A stretch of 35,826 nt of DNA from HGM12587 sp964602445 (GCA_964602445.1 CAZRQV010000020.1:1-35826); one strand, 5' to 3'. Numbered from the stretch's first letter, positions 23,003 through 31,493 are shown. The notes: a model not told the origin generated them from the sequence alone. Numbers and translations are program-made.

Positions 23003-24640
23003 ATGATTAGTGCAAACAATGTAACATTACGTTTGGGTAAGAAAGCATTATTTGAAGATGTAAACATTAAATTTACAGAAGGTAACTGCTACGGTCTGAT
23101 CGGTGCAAACGGTGCCGGTAAATCTACATTCCTGAAAATCTTATCAGGAGAGCTGGATTCTACCAACGGTGAAATCGTGATCACTCCGGGTCAGCGACTT
23201 TCTTTCTTAAAACAGGATCACTTCCAGTATGACGGATTCAACGTTATGGATACCGTAATCATGGGAAACCAGAGACTGTTTGATATTATGAAAGAAAAAG
23301 ATGCCATCTATGCAAAAGAAGATTTCACAGAAGAAGACGGAATCCGTGCTTCTGAATTGGAAGGTGAATTTGCAGATATGGACGGTTGGGAAGCAGAATC
23401 CAATGCAGCTTCTCTGTTAAATGGTCTTGGTGTAGATACAGAATATCATTATGCAATGATGGGAGATCTTCCGGGTGCGATCAAAGTCAAAGTACTTCTT
23501 GCGCAGGCGTTGTTTGGAAATCCTGACATCCTGCTTCTGGACGAACCGACCAACCACTTGGATTTGGATGCCATTGCATGGCTGGAAGAATTCCTGATCA
23601 ACTTTGAAAATACAGTCATCGTTGTATCTCATGACCGTTATTTCTTAAATAAAGTATGTACCCATACAGCAGATATTGACTATGGTAAGATTCAGCTTTA
23701 CGCAGGAAACTATGATTTCTGGTATGAATCCAGCCAGTTAATGATCCGTCAGATGAAAGAAGCAAACAAGAAGAAGGAAGAAAAGATCAAAGAATTACAG
23801 GAATTTATTTCCCGATTCAGTGCCAATGCTTCCAAATCAAAACAGGCAACATCTCGTAAAAAAGCGCTGGAAAAGATCGAACTTGATGAGATCAGACCAT
23901 CCAGCCGTAAATATCCATACATTGATTTTAGACCTAACCGTGAAATCGGAAATGAAGTACTTACTGTGGAAGGCATTTCCAAGACCATCGATGGCGTAAA
24001 AGTACTGGATAATATTTCCTTTATCTTAAATCATGATGATAAAGTAGCATTTGTAGGAAGCAACGAACTTGCAAAAACTACCTTATTTAAAATCCTTGCA
24101 GGCGAATTAGAACCGGATGAAGGTTCTTTCAAATGGGGCGTAACTACAAGCCAGTCTTATTTCCCGAAGGATAATACCAAAGAATTTGATAATGATTATA
24201 CGATCGTAGATTGGCTGACACAGTATTCAGAAATCAAGGATGTGACTTATGTTCGTGGATTCCTTGGAAGAATGCTTTTTGCCGGTGAAGACGGTGTGAA
24301 GAAAGTAAGAGTTCTTTCCGGTGGTGAAAAAGTACGTTGTATGTTAAGTAAGCTGATGATTTCAGGTGCCAATATCCTGATCTTAGATGAACCGACAGAC
24401 CACTTAGACATGGAATCTATCACAGCATTGAATAATGGTATGATCAAGTTCCCGGGTGTTTTATTATTCTCTTCCCGTGACCATCAGATCGTTCAGACAA
24501 CTGCAAACCGTATCATCGAAATCCTTCCAAACGGTGGTATGATTGATAAGATCACTACTTACGATGAATATCTGGAAAGCGATGAAATGGCTAGAAAGAG
24601 AACTGTATTCGTTGCGCAGAATGACGAAGACAACAATTAA
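23003..24640 (+). CDS. ABC-F family ATP-binding protein (YkpA/YbiT-like)
   Basis: 545 aa soluble protein with two nucleotide-binding domains joined by a charged linker (about 240-300, KEANKKKEEKIKELQEF) and no membrane domain. ABC-F proteins act on the ribosome as translation factors or antibiotic protectors. NBD1 has Walker A GANGAGKST and LLLDEPTNHLDLD, but its signature reads LPGAIKVKV instead of LSGGQ-like. NBD2 has a weakened Walker A (GSNELAKTT, Ala instead of Gly before Lys), an intact LSGGEKVR signature and LILDEPTDHLDME. The ATG at 23003 gives the family N-terminus MISANNVTLRLGKKALFED; an in-frame TTG at 22967 with TAGGAG upstream would add 12 residues and cannot be excluded. A palindromic hairpin follows. 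Confidence 0.92.
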   Translation: MISANNVTLRLGKKALFEDVNIKFTEGNCYGLIGANGAGKSTFLKILSGELDSTNGEIVITPGQRLSFLKQDHFQYDGFNVMDTVIMGNQRLFDIMKEKDAIYAKEDFTEEDGIRASELEGEFADMDGWEAESNAASLLNGLGVDTEYHYAMMGDLPGAIKVKVLLAQALFGNPDILLLDEPTNHLDLDAIAWLEEFLINFENTVIVVSHDRYFLNKVCTHTADIDYGKIQLYAGNYDFWYESSQLMIRQMKEANKKKEEKIKELQEFISRFSANASKSKQATSRKKALEKIELDEIRPSSRKYPYIDFRPNREIGNEVLTVEGISKTIDGVKVLDNISFILNHDDKVAFVGSNELAKTTLFKILAGELEPDEGSFKWGVTTSQSYFPKDNTKEFDNDYTIVDWLTQYSEIKDVTYVRGFLGRMLFAGEDGVKKVRVLSGGEKVRCMLSKLMISGANILILDEPTDHLDMESITALNNGMIKFPGVLLFSSRDHQIVQTTANRIIEILPNGGMIDKITTYDEYLESDEMARKRTVFVAQNDEDNN

Positions 24641-24662
24641 TCAAAAAACAATAGAATGTATT

Positions 24663-24690
24663 ACAGCGGAGCGTGCCTCCGCTGTTTCTA
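24663..24690 (+). terminator. Probable terminator of the ABC-F gene
   Basis: ACAGCGGAG pairs with CTCCGCTGT (9 bp, 5-nt loop), followed by TTCTATATT, a weak T tract. Confidence 0.6.
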
Positions 24691-24719
24691 TATTATAAAA
24701 CAGAAAGAGGAGTGGGAGA

Positions 24720-26432
24720 ATGGAAAAGAAAGAATATTCGATGAAAGAACTGATGCGGAGATTTTTACCATATTACAGCAAATATAAGCATATTTTAGTG
24801 TTGGATCTGATCTGCGCAGGGCTGACTTCCATCTGTGAGCTGGTGCTGCCGATGATCATGAGAAATCTTACCAATATGGCAACGACCAATCTGGCGGCAT
24901 TGACCGTAGAATATGTGTTAAAATTAGGAGTTTTATATCTGGGACTGCGTATTTTAGATGGTGCAGCCAATTTCTATATGGCAGGTATGGGACATATCAT
25001 GGGTACCTATATGGAAACGGATATGCGAAGAGATGCTTACAGCCATTTGCAGAAATTATCAAACAGTTATTATAACAATACCAAAGTAGGACAGATCATG
25101 GGACGAATTACCAATGACCTGTTTGATGTTACGGAATTTGCACATCATTGCCCGGAAGAATTTTTCATCGCCGGATTAAAAGCAGTCATTTCCTTCGTGA
25201 TCTTAATGGGAGTCAGCCCATTGTTGACTTTGATCATTTTCATCTGTCTTCCGGTCATGCTTGTAGTATGTATGAAGATTAGCCGCAAACAGAAAGCGGT
25301 GTTTCGGGAACAGCGTCAGCAGATTGGGGAATTGAATGCCAGAATCGAAGATAGTCTTTTAGGACAAAGTGTGGTAAAAGCCTTTGCCAATGAAGAACGA
25401 GAAAAGGAAAAATTTGAAAAAGATAATCTGAAATTTCTTGGAATCAAAAAGCACAGCTATCATGTGATGGCAGTGTTCAGTACTACCAATCGTCTGTTTG
25501 ATGGTCTGATGTATCTTTGTGTGATCGTTGGCGGTGGTATTTTTCTGACCAAAGGCCTGATCTCTGCAGGCGATCTGGTAGCATATACGCTGTACGTCAG
25601 CACCTTAATCACTACGATTCGCAGAATCATCGAATTTGCAGAGCAGTTTCAGCGTGGAATTACCGGTGTAGAACGATTTTTAGAAATCATGGATGCAGAG
25701 ATTGAAATCTTTGATGAACCGGATGCAGTAGAAATGCCGGAACCAAAAGGAGAGATTACGTTTGATCATGTCAGCTTTGAATATTCTGACGATCACAACG
25801 AAGTGCTGCGCAATGTCTCTCTTCGTGTAAAAGCGGGAGAAAAACTGGCATTGGTAGGTCCTTCCGGCGGTGGAAAGACGACGCTTTGCAATCTGATCCC
25901 TCGTTTTTATGATGTGACCGAAGGAACGATCCGAATCGACGGGGAAGACATCAGAAAATACACATTGAAAAGTCTGAGAAATCATATTGGTGTGGTACAG
26001 CAGGATGTTTATCTGTTTTCTGGAAGTATTCGTGAAAATATTTTATACGGAAAACTGGATGCCACAGAAGAAGAAATGATCGAAGCGGCGAAAAAAGCGG
26101 AAGCTCATGAATTTATTATGAATCTGAAAGACGGATATGATACTTATGTGGGAGAACGTGGAGTGAAACTTTCCGGAGGACAGAAACAGAGGATCAGTAT
26201 TGCACGGGTATTCCTGAAAAATCCTGCGATTTTAATTCTTGACGAGGCAACTTCAGCGTTGGATAATGACAGTGAAGCAGCAATCGTAAGATCCTTGGAT
26301 AAATTATCGGAAGGAAGAACTACACTGACCATTGCACATCGTCTCAGCAGTATTCAGAATTCCGACAGAGTTTTGGAACTGACAGAGGATGGCATACAGG
26401 AAAAGAATGAGATCTTGAAAAAAGGAAATTGA
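24720..26432 (+). CDS. ABC transporter, fused permease and ATPase (MsbA-like)
   Basis: 570 aa half-transporter: six-helix exporter domain (about 15-310) and nucleotide-binding domain (about 335-570). All catalytic motifs are canonical: Walker A GPSGGGKTT, Q-loop VVQQDVYLF, signature LSGGQKQR, Walker B ILILDEATSALD with catalytic Glu, and switch His in IAHRLSS. It can therefore form an active homodimer, unlike the pair at 7794-11349. GAGGAGTGGGAGA precedes the ATG. The end overlaps or nearly touches the DUF1015 gene. Substrate unknown; lipid or drug export is the family expectation. Confidence 0.94.
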   Translation: MEKKEYSMKELMRRFLPYYSKYKHILVLDLICAGLTSICELVLPMIMRNLTNMATTNLAALTVEYVLKLGVLYLGLRILDGAANFYMAGMGHIMGTYMETDMRRDAYSHLQKLSNSYYNNTKVGQIMGRITNDLFDVTEFAHHCPEEFFIAGLKAVISFVILMGVSPLLTLIIFICLPVMLVVCMKISRKQKAVFREQRQQIGELNARIEDSLLGQSVVKAFANEEREKEKFEKDNLKFLGIKKHSYHVMAVFSTTNRLFDGLMYLCVIVGGGIFLTKGLISAGDLVAYTLYVSTLITTIRRIIEFAEQFQRGITGVERFLEIMDAEIEIFDEPDAVEMPEPKGEITFDHVSFEYSDDHNEVLRNVSLRVKAGEKLALVGPSGGGKTTLCNLIPRFYDVTEGTIRIDGEDIRKYTLKSLRNHIGVVQQDVYLFSGSIRENILYGKLDATEEEMIEAAKKAEAHEFIMNLKDGYDTYVGERGVKLSGGQKQRISIARVFLKNPAILILDEATSALDNDSEAAIVRSLDKLSEGRTTLTIAHRLSSIQNSDRVLELTEDGIQEKNEILKKGN

Positions 26433-26434
26433 TC

Positions 26435-27673
26435 ATGAGTTTATTTGTGCCGACGAATATCCTGATTCCCAAAGTGACAGAACCGGAAAAATGGTCTGTG
26501 ATCGCATGTGATCAGTTTACTTCCCAGCCGGAATATTGGGAAAGAGTAAAAAATTATGTGGGTAATGCACCGTCTTCATTAAAATTGATCTATCCGGAAG
26601 CAAAACTTTTGGATCGGGAACCGGATCAGAGTGCCATAGCAGCGATCCGGTCAGAAATGAAGTCCTATCTGGAAAGAAATCTGTTTACAGAATACGAAAA
26701 TGCATTTGTATATACGGAACGGACGCTCAGTGACGGGACAGTTCGGAAAGGAATCGTCGGTGCCATGGATCTGGATGGATATTCTTATGAAGCAGGTTCA
26801 GTGTCAGAAATTCGTCCTACGGAAAAAACGATTTTGGAAAGAATTCCGCCTAGAAAAAAGATTCGGGAACAGGCGCAGATGGAAATTCCACATATTTTAA
26901 TGTTTGCAGATGATGAAAAAAATCTTTTATGGGAATTTTTGGAACGGAAGAAAGATTCTTTCCCAATCCTGTATGATTTTGATCTGATGGAACAGGGAGG
27001 ACATCTGAGCGGCAGGCTGGTATTAGGAAAAGATGCCGAAGCATTACAGCGAAAGATCGAAACCTATGAGGCACAGATTCGTAAAAAATACGAAACATTG
27101 AATTGCAGTCCGATTCTGTATGCAGCAGCGGACGGAAATCATTCTTTGGCAGCAGCGAAAGCATATGCAGTGAAAAAACAGGAAGAGGCAGGCAGTTCCA
27201 AAAAGTCTTTGGAACATTATGCAATGGTGGAACTGGTGAATCTTTATGCGGAATCCCAGAAGTTTGAACCTATTCACAGGATCATAAAAAATACAGATCC
27301 CCAGGAACTTTTGAATGCGTTGAAAGCGTTTGCCGGTGCAGAACAGGGAATTCCTCTGAAATGGCATCGGGGGAACGAAGAAGGACTTCTTTTTTTGGAT
27401 CCGAAAAAAGGAACTTTGGCAGCAGGGATCCTGCAGGAATTTCTGGATTGCTATCTGGCGGTACATACAGGGATAGTAGATTATATTCACGGAACAGAAA
27501 CGTTGATGGAGCTTTCAGAAAAAGAAGGCTGTATTGGATTCGAACTGCCGGGGATTAAAAAAGATCGATTTTTTCAGGAGATTTCAGAGAATGGTGTTTT
27601 TCCGCGGAAAACATTTTCGGTAGGGCATGCATCTGACAAAAGATACTATCTGGAAGCACGTAAACTTGTATAA
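26435..27673 (+). CDS. DUF1015 family protein
   Basis: 412 aa, soluble, starting MSLFVPTNILIPKVTEPEKWSVIACDQFTSQPEYW, the opening typical of DUF1015 proteins. The YAAADGNHSLAAAKAY stretch (about residues 230-245) is the most conserved-looking part and resembles the ADGHHR-type motif of the family. AAAGGAAATTGATC precedes the ATG at 26435; an upstream TTG at 26429 is less likely. It starts 2 nt after the exporter gene, so the two are probably co-transcribed. The function of the family is not established. Confidence 0.88.
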   Translation: MSLFVPTNILIPKVTEPEKWSVIACDQFTSQPEYWERVKNYVGNAPSSLKLIYPEAKLLDREPDQSAIAAIRSEMKSYLERNLFTEYENAFVYTERTLSDGTVRKGIVGAMDLDGYSYEAGSVSEIRPTEKTILERIPPRKKIREQAQMEIPHILMFADDEKNLLWEFLERKKDSFPILYDFDLMEQGGHLSGRLVLGKDAEALQRKIETYEAQIRKKYETLNCSPILYAAADGNHSLAAAKAYAVKKQEEAGSSKKSLEHYAMVELVNLYAESQKFEPIHRIIKNTDPQELLNALKAFAGAEQGIPLKWHRGNEEGLLFLDPKKGTLAAGILQEFLDCYLAVHTGIVDYIHGTETLMELSEKEGCIGFELPGIKKDRFFQEISENGVFPRKTFSVGHASDKRYYLEARKLV

Positions 27674-27707
27674 AATACATATAAAATATATTTTATGCAT
27701 GGGAATA

Positions 27708-27721
27708 TGAATAAATATGAA
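27708..27721 (+). promoter_or_regulatory. ArgR-like box 1, upstream of promoter
   Basis: TGAATAAATATGAA differs in one position from the ARG box pattern TGNATWWWWATNCA. It lies just before the -35. A perfect A+T palindrome ATAAAATATATTTTAT (27681-27696) is nearby. Confidence 0.5.
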
Positions 27722-27728
27722 AAAGGAC

Positions 27729-27757
27729 TTGATTTCCTTAGAACGATTGTATATAAT
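27729..27757 (+). promoter_or_regulatory. Sigma-A promoter of the amino-acid ABC transporter operon
   Basis: TTGATT (27729-27734), 17-bp spacer, TATAAT (27752-27757). It lies about 100 nt before the binding-protein start and between ArgR-like boxes. Confidence 0.8.
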
Positions 27758-27777
27758 ATGGAAACATGAATAAGACA

Positions 27778-27805
27778 TGAATATTTATGCATGAATAAAT
27801 ATTTT
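27778..27805 (+). promoter_or_regulatory. Tandem ArgR-like boxes 2 and 3
   Basis: TGAATATTTATGCA (27778-27791) is a full match to TGNATWWWWATNCA, and TGAATAAATATTTT (27792-27805) is a half-conserved neighbour that abuts it. Boxes just downstream of the start point would allow repression by arginine-bound ArgR, suggesting an arginine (or other basic amino acid) transporter. Confidence 0.6.
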
Positions 27806-27827
27806 ATAAGAATCAGTTCTTATAAAA
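27802..27827 (+). repeat. 11-bp perfect inverted repeat in the transporter leader
   Basis: TTTTATAAGAA and TTCTTATAAAA surround TCAG, 17 nt before the ribosome binding site. An A run instead of a T run follows, so it is not a plus-strand terminator. It may be an operator or an mRNA 5' hairpin. Confidence 0.5.
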
Positions 27828-27858
27828 AAATTTTAAGAAACGAAAAGGAGAAATGGTT

Positions 27859-28722
27859 ATGAAAAAGAAATTAATGACACTTGTTTTAGCAGCAGTAATG
27901 GCACTGTCCACAGTTGCCTGCGGTTCCGGTGAAGGAGCAGATTCCGCAGTAACAGCAAAAGTGGTTGATATCGAACTGACCAGTGAAGAATATGCATACG
28001 GCGTAGATAAAAATCAGCCGGAATTATTAGATCAGGTCAATACATTTATCGCAGAGATCAAAGCAGACGGTACTTTCGAAGAAATCTGTAATCACTATTT
28101 CGGTGACGGAGAACCGGTTGCAGTAGAATCTGCAAAAGAAGATGCTTCCAAAGATCAGCTGGTTGTAGCAACAAATGCAGAATTCGCTCCGTTTGAGTAT
28201 CTGGAAGGCGACAAATTCTATGGTATTGATATGGAAATCGCAAAAGCACTGGCAGATTCTCTTGGAAAAGAGCTGGTAATTGTAAATATGAGCTTTGATG
28301 CGGTGTGTTTATCCGTAGGACAGAGCAAATGTGATATTGCGATGGCAGGTCTTACCATCACAGAAGACAGAAAAGAAGCTGTGAATTTCTCGGATTCTTA
28401 CTATAATGCGGCACAGAAACTGGTTGTGAAATCTGATGATACAGAATTTGACAGCTGCGCATCAGTAGAAGATGTGGAAGCAATCTTAAATGAAAAAGAC
28501 AGCTCAACCAAGATCGGATATCAGACAGGTACAACTGCACAGTTTTATGTAGCAGGAGATGCAGACTGGGGATTTGACGGATACGATGCAGAAGGCGTTG
28601 GATATAGCAACGGTTCTTTGGCAGTTCAGGATATGTTGAACGGAAATCTGGATTATGTTATTATAGATGCAGCACCGGCTGCAGCTATCACAACAGCAAT
28701 CAATGCAATGATCGCTCAGTAA
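27859..28722 (+). CDS. Amino-acid ABC transporter substrate-binding lipoprotein, circularly permuted
   Basis: 287 aa. A signal peptide with a lipobox-like STVAC (Cys21) should anchor it outside the membrane. Residues 35-82 (DIELTSEEYAYGVDKNQPEL ... KADGTFEEICNHYFG) correspond to the C-terminal end of SBP_bac_3 proteins. After a linker (83-99), residues 100-287 begin with the usual mature N-terminus (LVVATNAEFAPFEY, YGIDMEIAKALA), continue through DIAMAGLTITEDRKEAVNFS with its ligand-binding Arg, and end just after VIIDAAPAAAI, where normal proteins go on into the segment found here at 35-82. All parts are therefore present in circularly permuted order. ATG 27859 has AAGGAG 8 nt upstream; ATG 27853 is too close. 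Permease and ATPase genes follow. Basic amino acids are the likely ligands because of the ArgR-like boxes. Confidence 0.9.
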   Translation: MKKKLMTLVLAAVMALSTVACGSGEGADSAVTAKVVDIELTSEEYAYGVDKNQPELLDQVNTFIAEIKADGTFEEICNHYFGDGEPVAVESAKEDASKDQLVVATNAEFAPFEYLEGDKFYGIDMEIAKALADSLGKELVIVNMSFDAVCLSVGQSKCDIAMAGLTITEDRKEAVNFSDSYYNAAQKLVVKSDDTEFDSCASVEDVEAILNEKDSSTKIGYQTGTTAQFYVAGDADWGFDGYDAEGVGYSNGSLAVQDMLNGNLDYVIIDAAPAAAITTAINAMIAQ

Positions 28723-28738
28723 AATTTGTTTGTTTCAC

Positions 28739-28765
28739 AGGTGCTGTACGAAAGTTACAGCACCT
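28739..28765 (+). other. Hairpin between binding-protein and permease genes
   Basis: AGGTGCTGTA pairs with TACAGCACCT (10 bp, 7-nt loop). No T run follows (ATTTCAAC). Such hairpins often protect the upstream mRNA so that the binding protein is made in excess of the permease. Confidence 0.6.
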
Positions 28766-28790
28766 ATTTCAACGTATTAGGGAGAAATTT

Positions 28791-29501
28791 ATGGGAAGTT
28801 TTGAATTAAAAATCGAGAAATTTATTCAGATCTTTTTGATGCAGGGCGGTTACCGGAGAGTTTTGGAAGGCTTACAGAACACTCTGCTGATCGCTGTTTC
28901 AGGTCTGATCGTAGGAATTGTCATCGGAACACTGATCGCTACGGTGCGTGTGATTCCGAAGTATAAACGTCTGCCGAGAATCTTAAACGGATTCTGCAGT
29001 TTTTATGTTGGATTGTTCCGTGGAACACCGATCGTAGTACAGCTGCTGATCTTTTATTATGTATTCCTTCCGTTGATGGGAATTAAAATGGATGGGGTAC
29101 AGGTATCCATGCTGGTATTCGGTTTGAACAGCGGTGCTTACATTTCAGAAATCATGCGAAGCGGTATCCTGTCTGTGGATCATGGACAGATGGAAGCAGG
29201 CCGTGCCGTAGGATTGAGCTTTGGAACGACCATGATGAAAATCGTGATCCCACAGGCAGTCAAAAATATTCTGCCGACCTTGGGAAATGAATTTATCGCA
29301 TTGATCAAAGAAACTTCCGTAGTCAGCTTTGTAGGTGCGCTGGATCTTTATGTGGCATTTCAGAATATCGGTACGACCAGCTACGAATATATGGTTCCAT
29401 ACATTGTGATGGCACTGATTTATATTGTACTGGTACTGCTGATCAGTTTTGGAATTAAGATGATGGAAAGGAGCCTGAGAAAGAGTGATCGACGTAATTA
29501 A
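28791..29501 (+). CDS. Amino-acid ABC transporter permease
   Basis: 236 aa polar-amino-acid permease of the HisM/GlnP type, with about five transmembrane helices. The cytoplasmic EAA loop is clear: EAGRAVGLSFGTTMMKIVIPQA, followed by LPTLGNEFIALIKETS. The conserved FRGTPIVVQLL motif follows the second helix. AGGGAGAAATTT precedes the ATG. It probably forms a homodimer, as no second permease gene is present. The end overlaps the ATPase start by 17 nt. Confidence 0.95.
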   Translation: MGSFELKIEKFIQIFLMQGGYRRVLEGLQNTLLIAVSGLIVGIVIGTLIATVRVIPKYKRLPRILNGFCSFYVGLFRGTPIVVQLLIFYYVFLPLMGIKMDGVQVSMLVFGLNSGAYISEIMRSGILSVDHGQMEAGRAVGLSFGTTMMKIVIPQAVKNILPTLGNEFIALIKETSVVSFVGALDLYVAFQNIGTTSYEYMVPYIVMALIYIVLVLLISFGIKMMERSLRKSDRRN

Positions 29502-30255
29502 TCTGAAAAAAGATTTTGAAGGACATAGTGTATTAAAAGGTATTAATGTAAAGATCAACAAAGGAGATATCGTGTGCGTAATCGGTCCGTCCGGTTCCGG
29601 AAAGAGTACATTTTTACGATGTCTGAACTGTATGGAAGATCCGACCAGCGGGCAGATCATCTTTAACGGGGTTGATATTGCAGATATGAAGGTGGATATC
29701 AATATTCACCGCAGAAAAATGGGAATGGTATTCCAGCACTTTAATCTGTTTAATAACAAAACAGTGATTGAAAATATTATGCTTGCACCGGTACATACCC
29801 GTTGCCAGGAACTGAGAAAGCAGAAACGTTCAGAACGTACCTGTACCAAATCCCAGATCATTGCGGAAGAAAAAGCAAGAGCGATCGAGCTTTTGAAACG
29901 AATCGGTCTGGAAGATAAAGCAGATGTTTATCCATCAACGCTTTCCGGCGGACAAAAGCAGCGTGTAGCCATTGTACGTGCATTGGCAATGAATCCGGAT
30001 GTGGTTCTTTTTGATGAACCTACTTCTGCGCTGGATCCGGAAATGGTAGGTGAAGTTCTGGATCTGATGAAATCTCTGGCAAAAGAAGGACTGACCATGG
30101 TTATCGTAACTCACGAAATGGGATTTGCGAGAGAAGTGGCAAATCGAGTACTTTTTATTGACGAAGGAATCATTCAGGAGGATGAGGAACCGGAAGAATT
30201 TTTTGGGAATCCGAAAAATGAAAGGCTGAAGACTTTTTTAAGTAAGGTTTTATAG
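29485..30255 (+). CDS. Amino-acid ABC transporter ATP-binding protein
   Basis: 256 aa GlnQ/ArtP-type ATPase. Walker A is GPSGSGKS (34-41), Q-loop VFQHFNLF (82-89), signature LSGGQKQR (153-160), Walker B VVLFDEPTSALD (about 173-184) and switch His in VTHEMGFA. Between IMLAPV (about 98-103) and EEKARAIELL (from 128) it has a basic stretch RCQELRKQKRSERTCTKSQ, roughly 14 residues longer than usual at this place. The start is GTG within the permease gene, with AAAGGAG 11 nt upstream. It is the last clear gene of the transporter; the CDF gene follows after 4 nt. Confidence 0.95.
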   Translation: MIDVINLKKDFEGHSVLKGINVKINKGDIVCVIGPSGSGKSTFLRCLNCMEDPTSGQIIFNGVDIADMKVDINIHRRKMGMVFQHFNLFNNKTVIENIMLAPVHTRCQELRKQKRSERTCTKSQIIAEEKARAIELLKRIGLEDKADVYPSTLSGGQKQRVAIVRALAMNPDVVLFDEPTSALDPEMVGEVLDLMKSLAKEGLTMVIVTHEMGFAREVANRVLFIDEGIIQEDEEPEEFFGNPKNERLKTFLSKVL

Positions 30256-30259
30256 AAAT

Positions 30260-31426
30260 ATGATTGATTTTTTAGTAAGAAAAATGATAAAAAATTCAGA
30301 AAATATCAATGATGCGGAAGTACGCCAGTCTTATGGCGTACTTTCGGGCTGTGTAGGGATTGGATGTAATCTGCTGTTGTTTGGGCTGAAGCTTTTGGCA
30401 GGACTTTTGACCGGAGCGGTATCGATCATGGCAGATGCATTCAATAATCTGTCAGATGCAGGTTCTTCTGTGGTTACATTGGTTGGTTTTAAAATGGCCG
30501 GAAAACCTGCGGATACGGAACATCCTTTTGGACATGGCAGGATTGAATATTTGTCCGGACTGTTTGTGGCTATGGCCATCCTTTTGATGGGATATGAGCT
30601 TTTGAAAAGTTCGGTCAGCAAGATCTTACATCCGCAGAATCTGGAATTTAAAATGATTTCTGTCGTTATTTTGGCGGCAGCCATTGTGGTGAAACTGTGG
30701 ATGGCATATTTTAACCAGAAATTAGGAAAAAAGATTTCCTCAGAGGCAATGAAAGCTACGGCGGCGGATTCGTTAAGCGACTGCATTTCTACCGGAGCGG
30801 TATTGGTCGGGATGCTGATCTTTTACTTTTTTCAGATTAATTTAGATGGTTATATCGGAGCGGCAGTTGCTGTGATCGTTCTGATTGCAGGATATCATGC
30901 TGCCAAAGAAACGATCCAGCCTTTGCTGGGTGCCACACCGGATCCCGAAATCGTAGAACAGATCAGGGAACTGGTATTGAGCGAACCGATGATTTTAGAG
31001 ATTCATGATATGGTCATTCATGATTATGGCCCGGGAAGAAGAATGGTATCCCTTCATGCAGAGGTTGCCTATGATGCAGACATTCTGGAAGTGCATGATG
31101 TGATTGACAACATTGAACAGCGTTTGGAAAAACAGTTTCATTATGAAGCAACGATCCATATGGATCCTGTGGTAACCGATGATGAAGAACTTCGGAATGC
31201 CAGAAAAATGGTAGAAACTTTGGTCGGCGAAGAAAATGATCATTGGAAGATCCATGATTTTCGAATGGTTCGTGGAACGACTCATACAAATCTGATTTTT
31301 GATCTTGTAGTAGAAGCTCCGGAGCTTCTGCATGCAAAAGAGATTGAAATGCGGATAAAAAAGAAGATTCATGAAACAGATGAACATTACTATGCAGTAA
31401 TTAAAGTAGAACAAAGTTATGTATAA
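30260..31426 (+). CDS. Cation diffusion facilitator family transporter
   Basis: 388 aa metal/proton antiporter. Six hydrophobic helices lie in residues ~25-215 and a cytoplasmic ferredoxin-like C-terminal domain follows, longer than in minimal CDF proteins. The metal site motifs are ADAFNNLSDAG in helix 2 (N-x3-D) and ADSLSDCIS in helix 5 (D-x3-D). That N-D/D-D combination resembles the manganese-type CDF exporters more than the zinc-type with His, so Mn2+ export is possible. The HPFGHGRIEYLSGL motif is standard. The ribosome site is weak, and it starts 4 nt after the ATPase gene, so it is probably translated by read-through of the operon. Confidence 0.92.
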   Translation: MIDFLVRKMIKNSENINDAEVRQSYGVLSGCVGIGCNLLLFGLKLLAGLLTGAVSIMADAFNNLSDAGSSVVTLVGFKMAGKPADTEHPFGHGRIEYLSGLFVAMAILLMGYELLKSSVSKILHPQNLEFKMISVVILAAAIVVKLWMAYFNQKLGKKISSEAMKATAADSLSDCISTGAVLVGMLIFYFFQINLDGYIGAAVAVIVLIAGYHAAKETIQPLLGATPDPEIVEQIRELVLSEPMILEIHDMVIHDYGPGRRMVSLHAEVAYDADILEVHDVIDNIEQRLEKQFHYEATIHMDPVVTDDEELRNARKMVETLVGEENDHWKIHDFRMVRGTTHTNLIFDLVVEAPELLHAKEIEMRIKKKIHETDEHYYAVIKVEQSYV

Positions 31427-31440
31427 TATAGGTCTGTAAG

Positions 31441-31493
31441 ACAGCCCTCGTTGCCTTGGCAGGGAAATTCCTTGCTAGAGTAACGGGGGCTGT
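31441..31493 (+). repeat. Long imperfect hairpin before the GH89 gene
   Basis: Outer arms ACAGCCCTCGTT (31441-31452) and AACGGGGGCTGT (31482-31493) pair over 12 bp with one G-U. Inside, GCAGGGAA and TTCCTTGC can form a second stem. No T run follows, so its role as a terminator of the CDF operon is doubtful. Confidence 0.5.
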
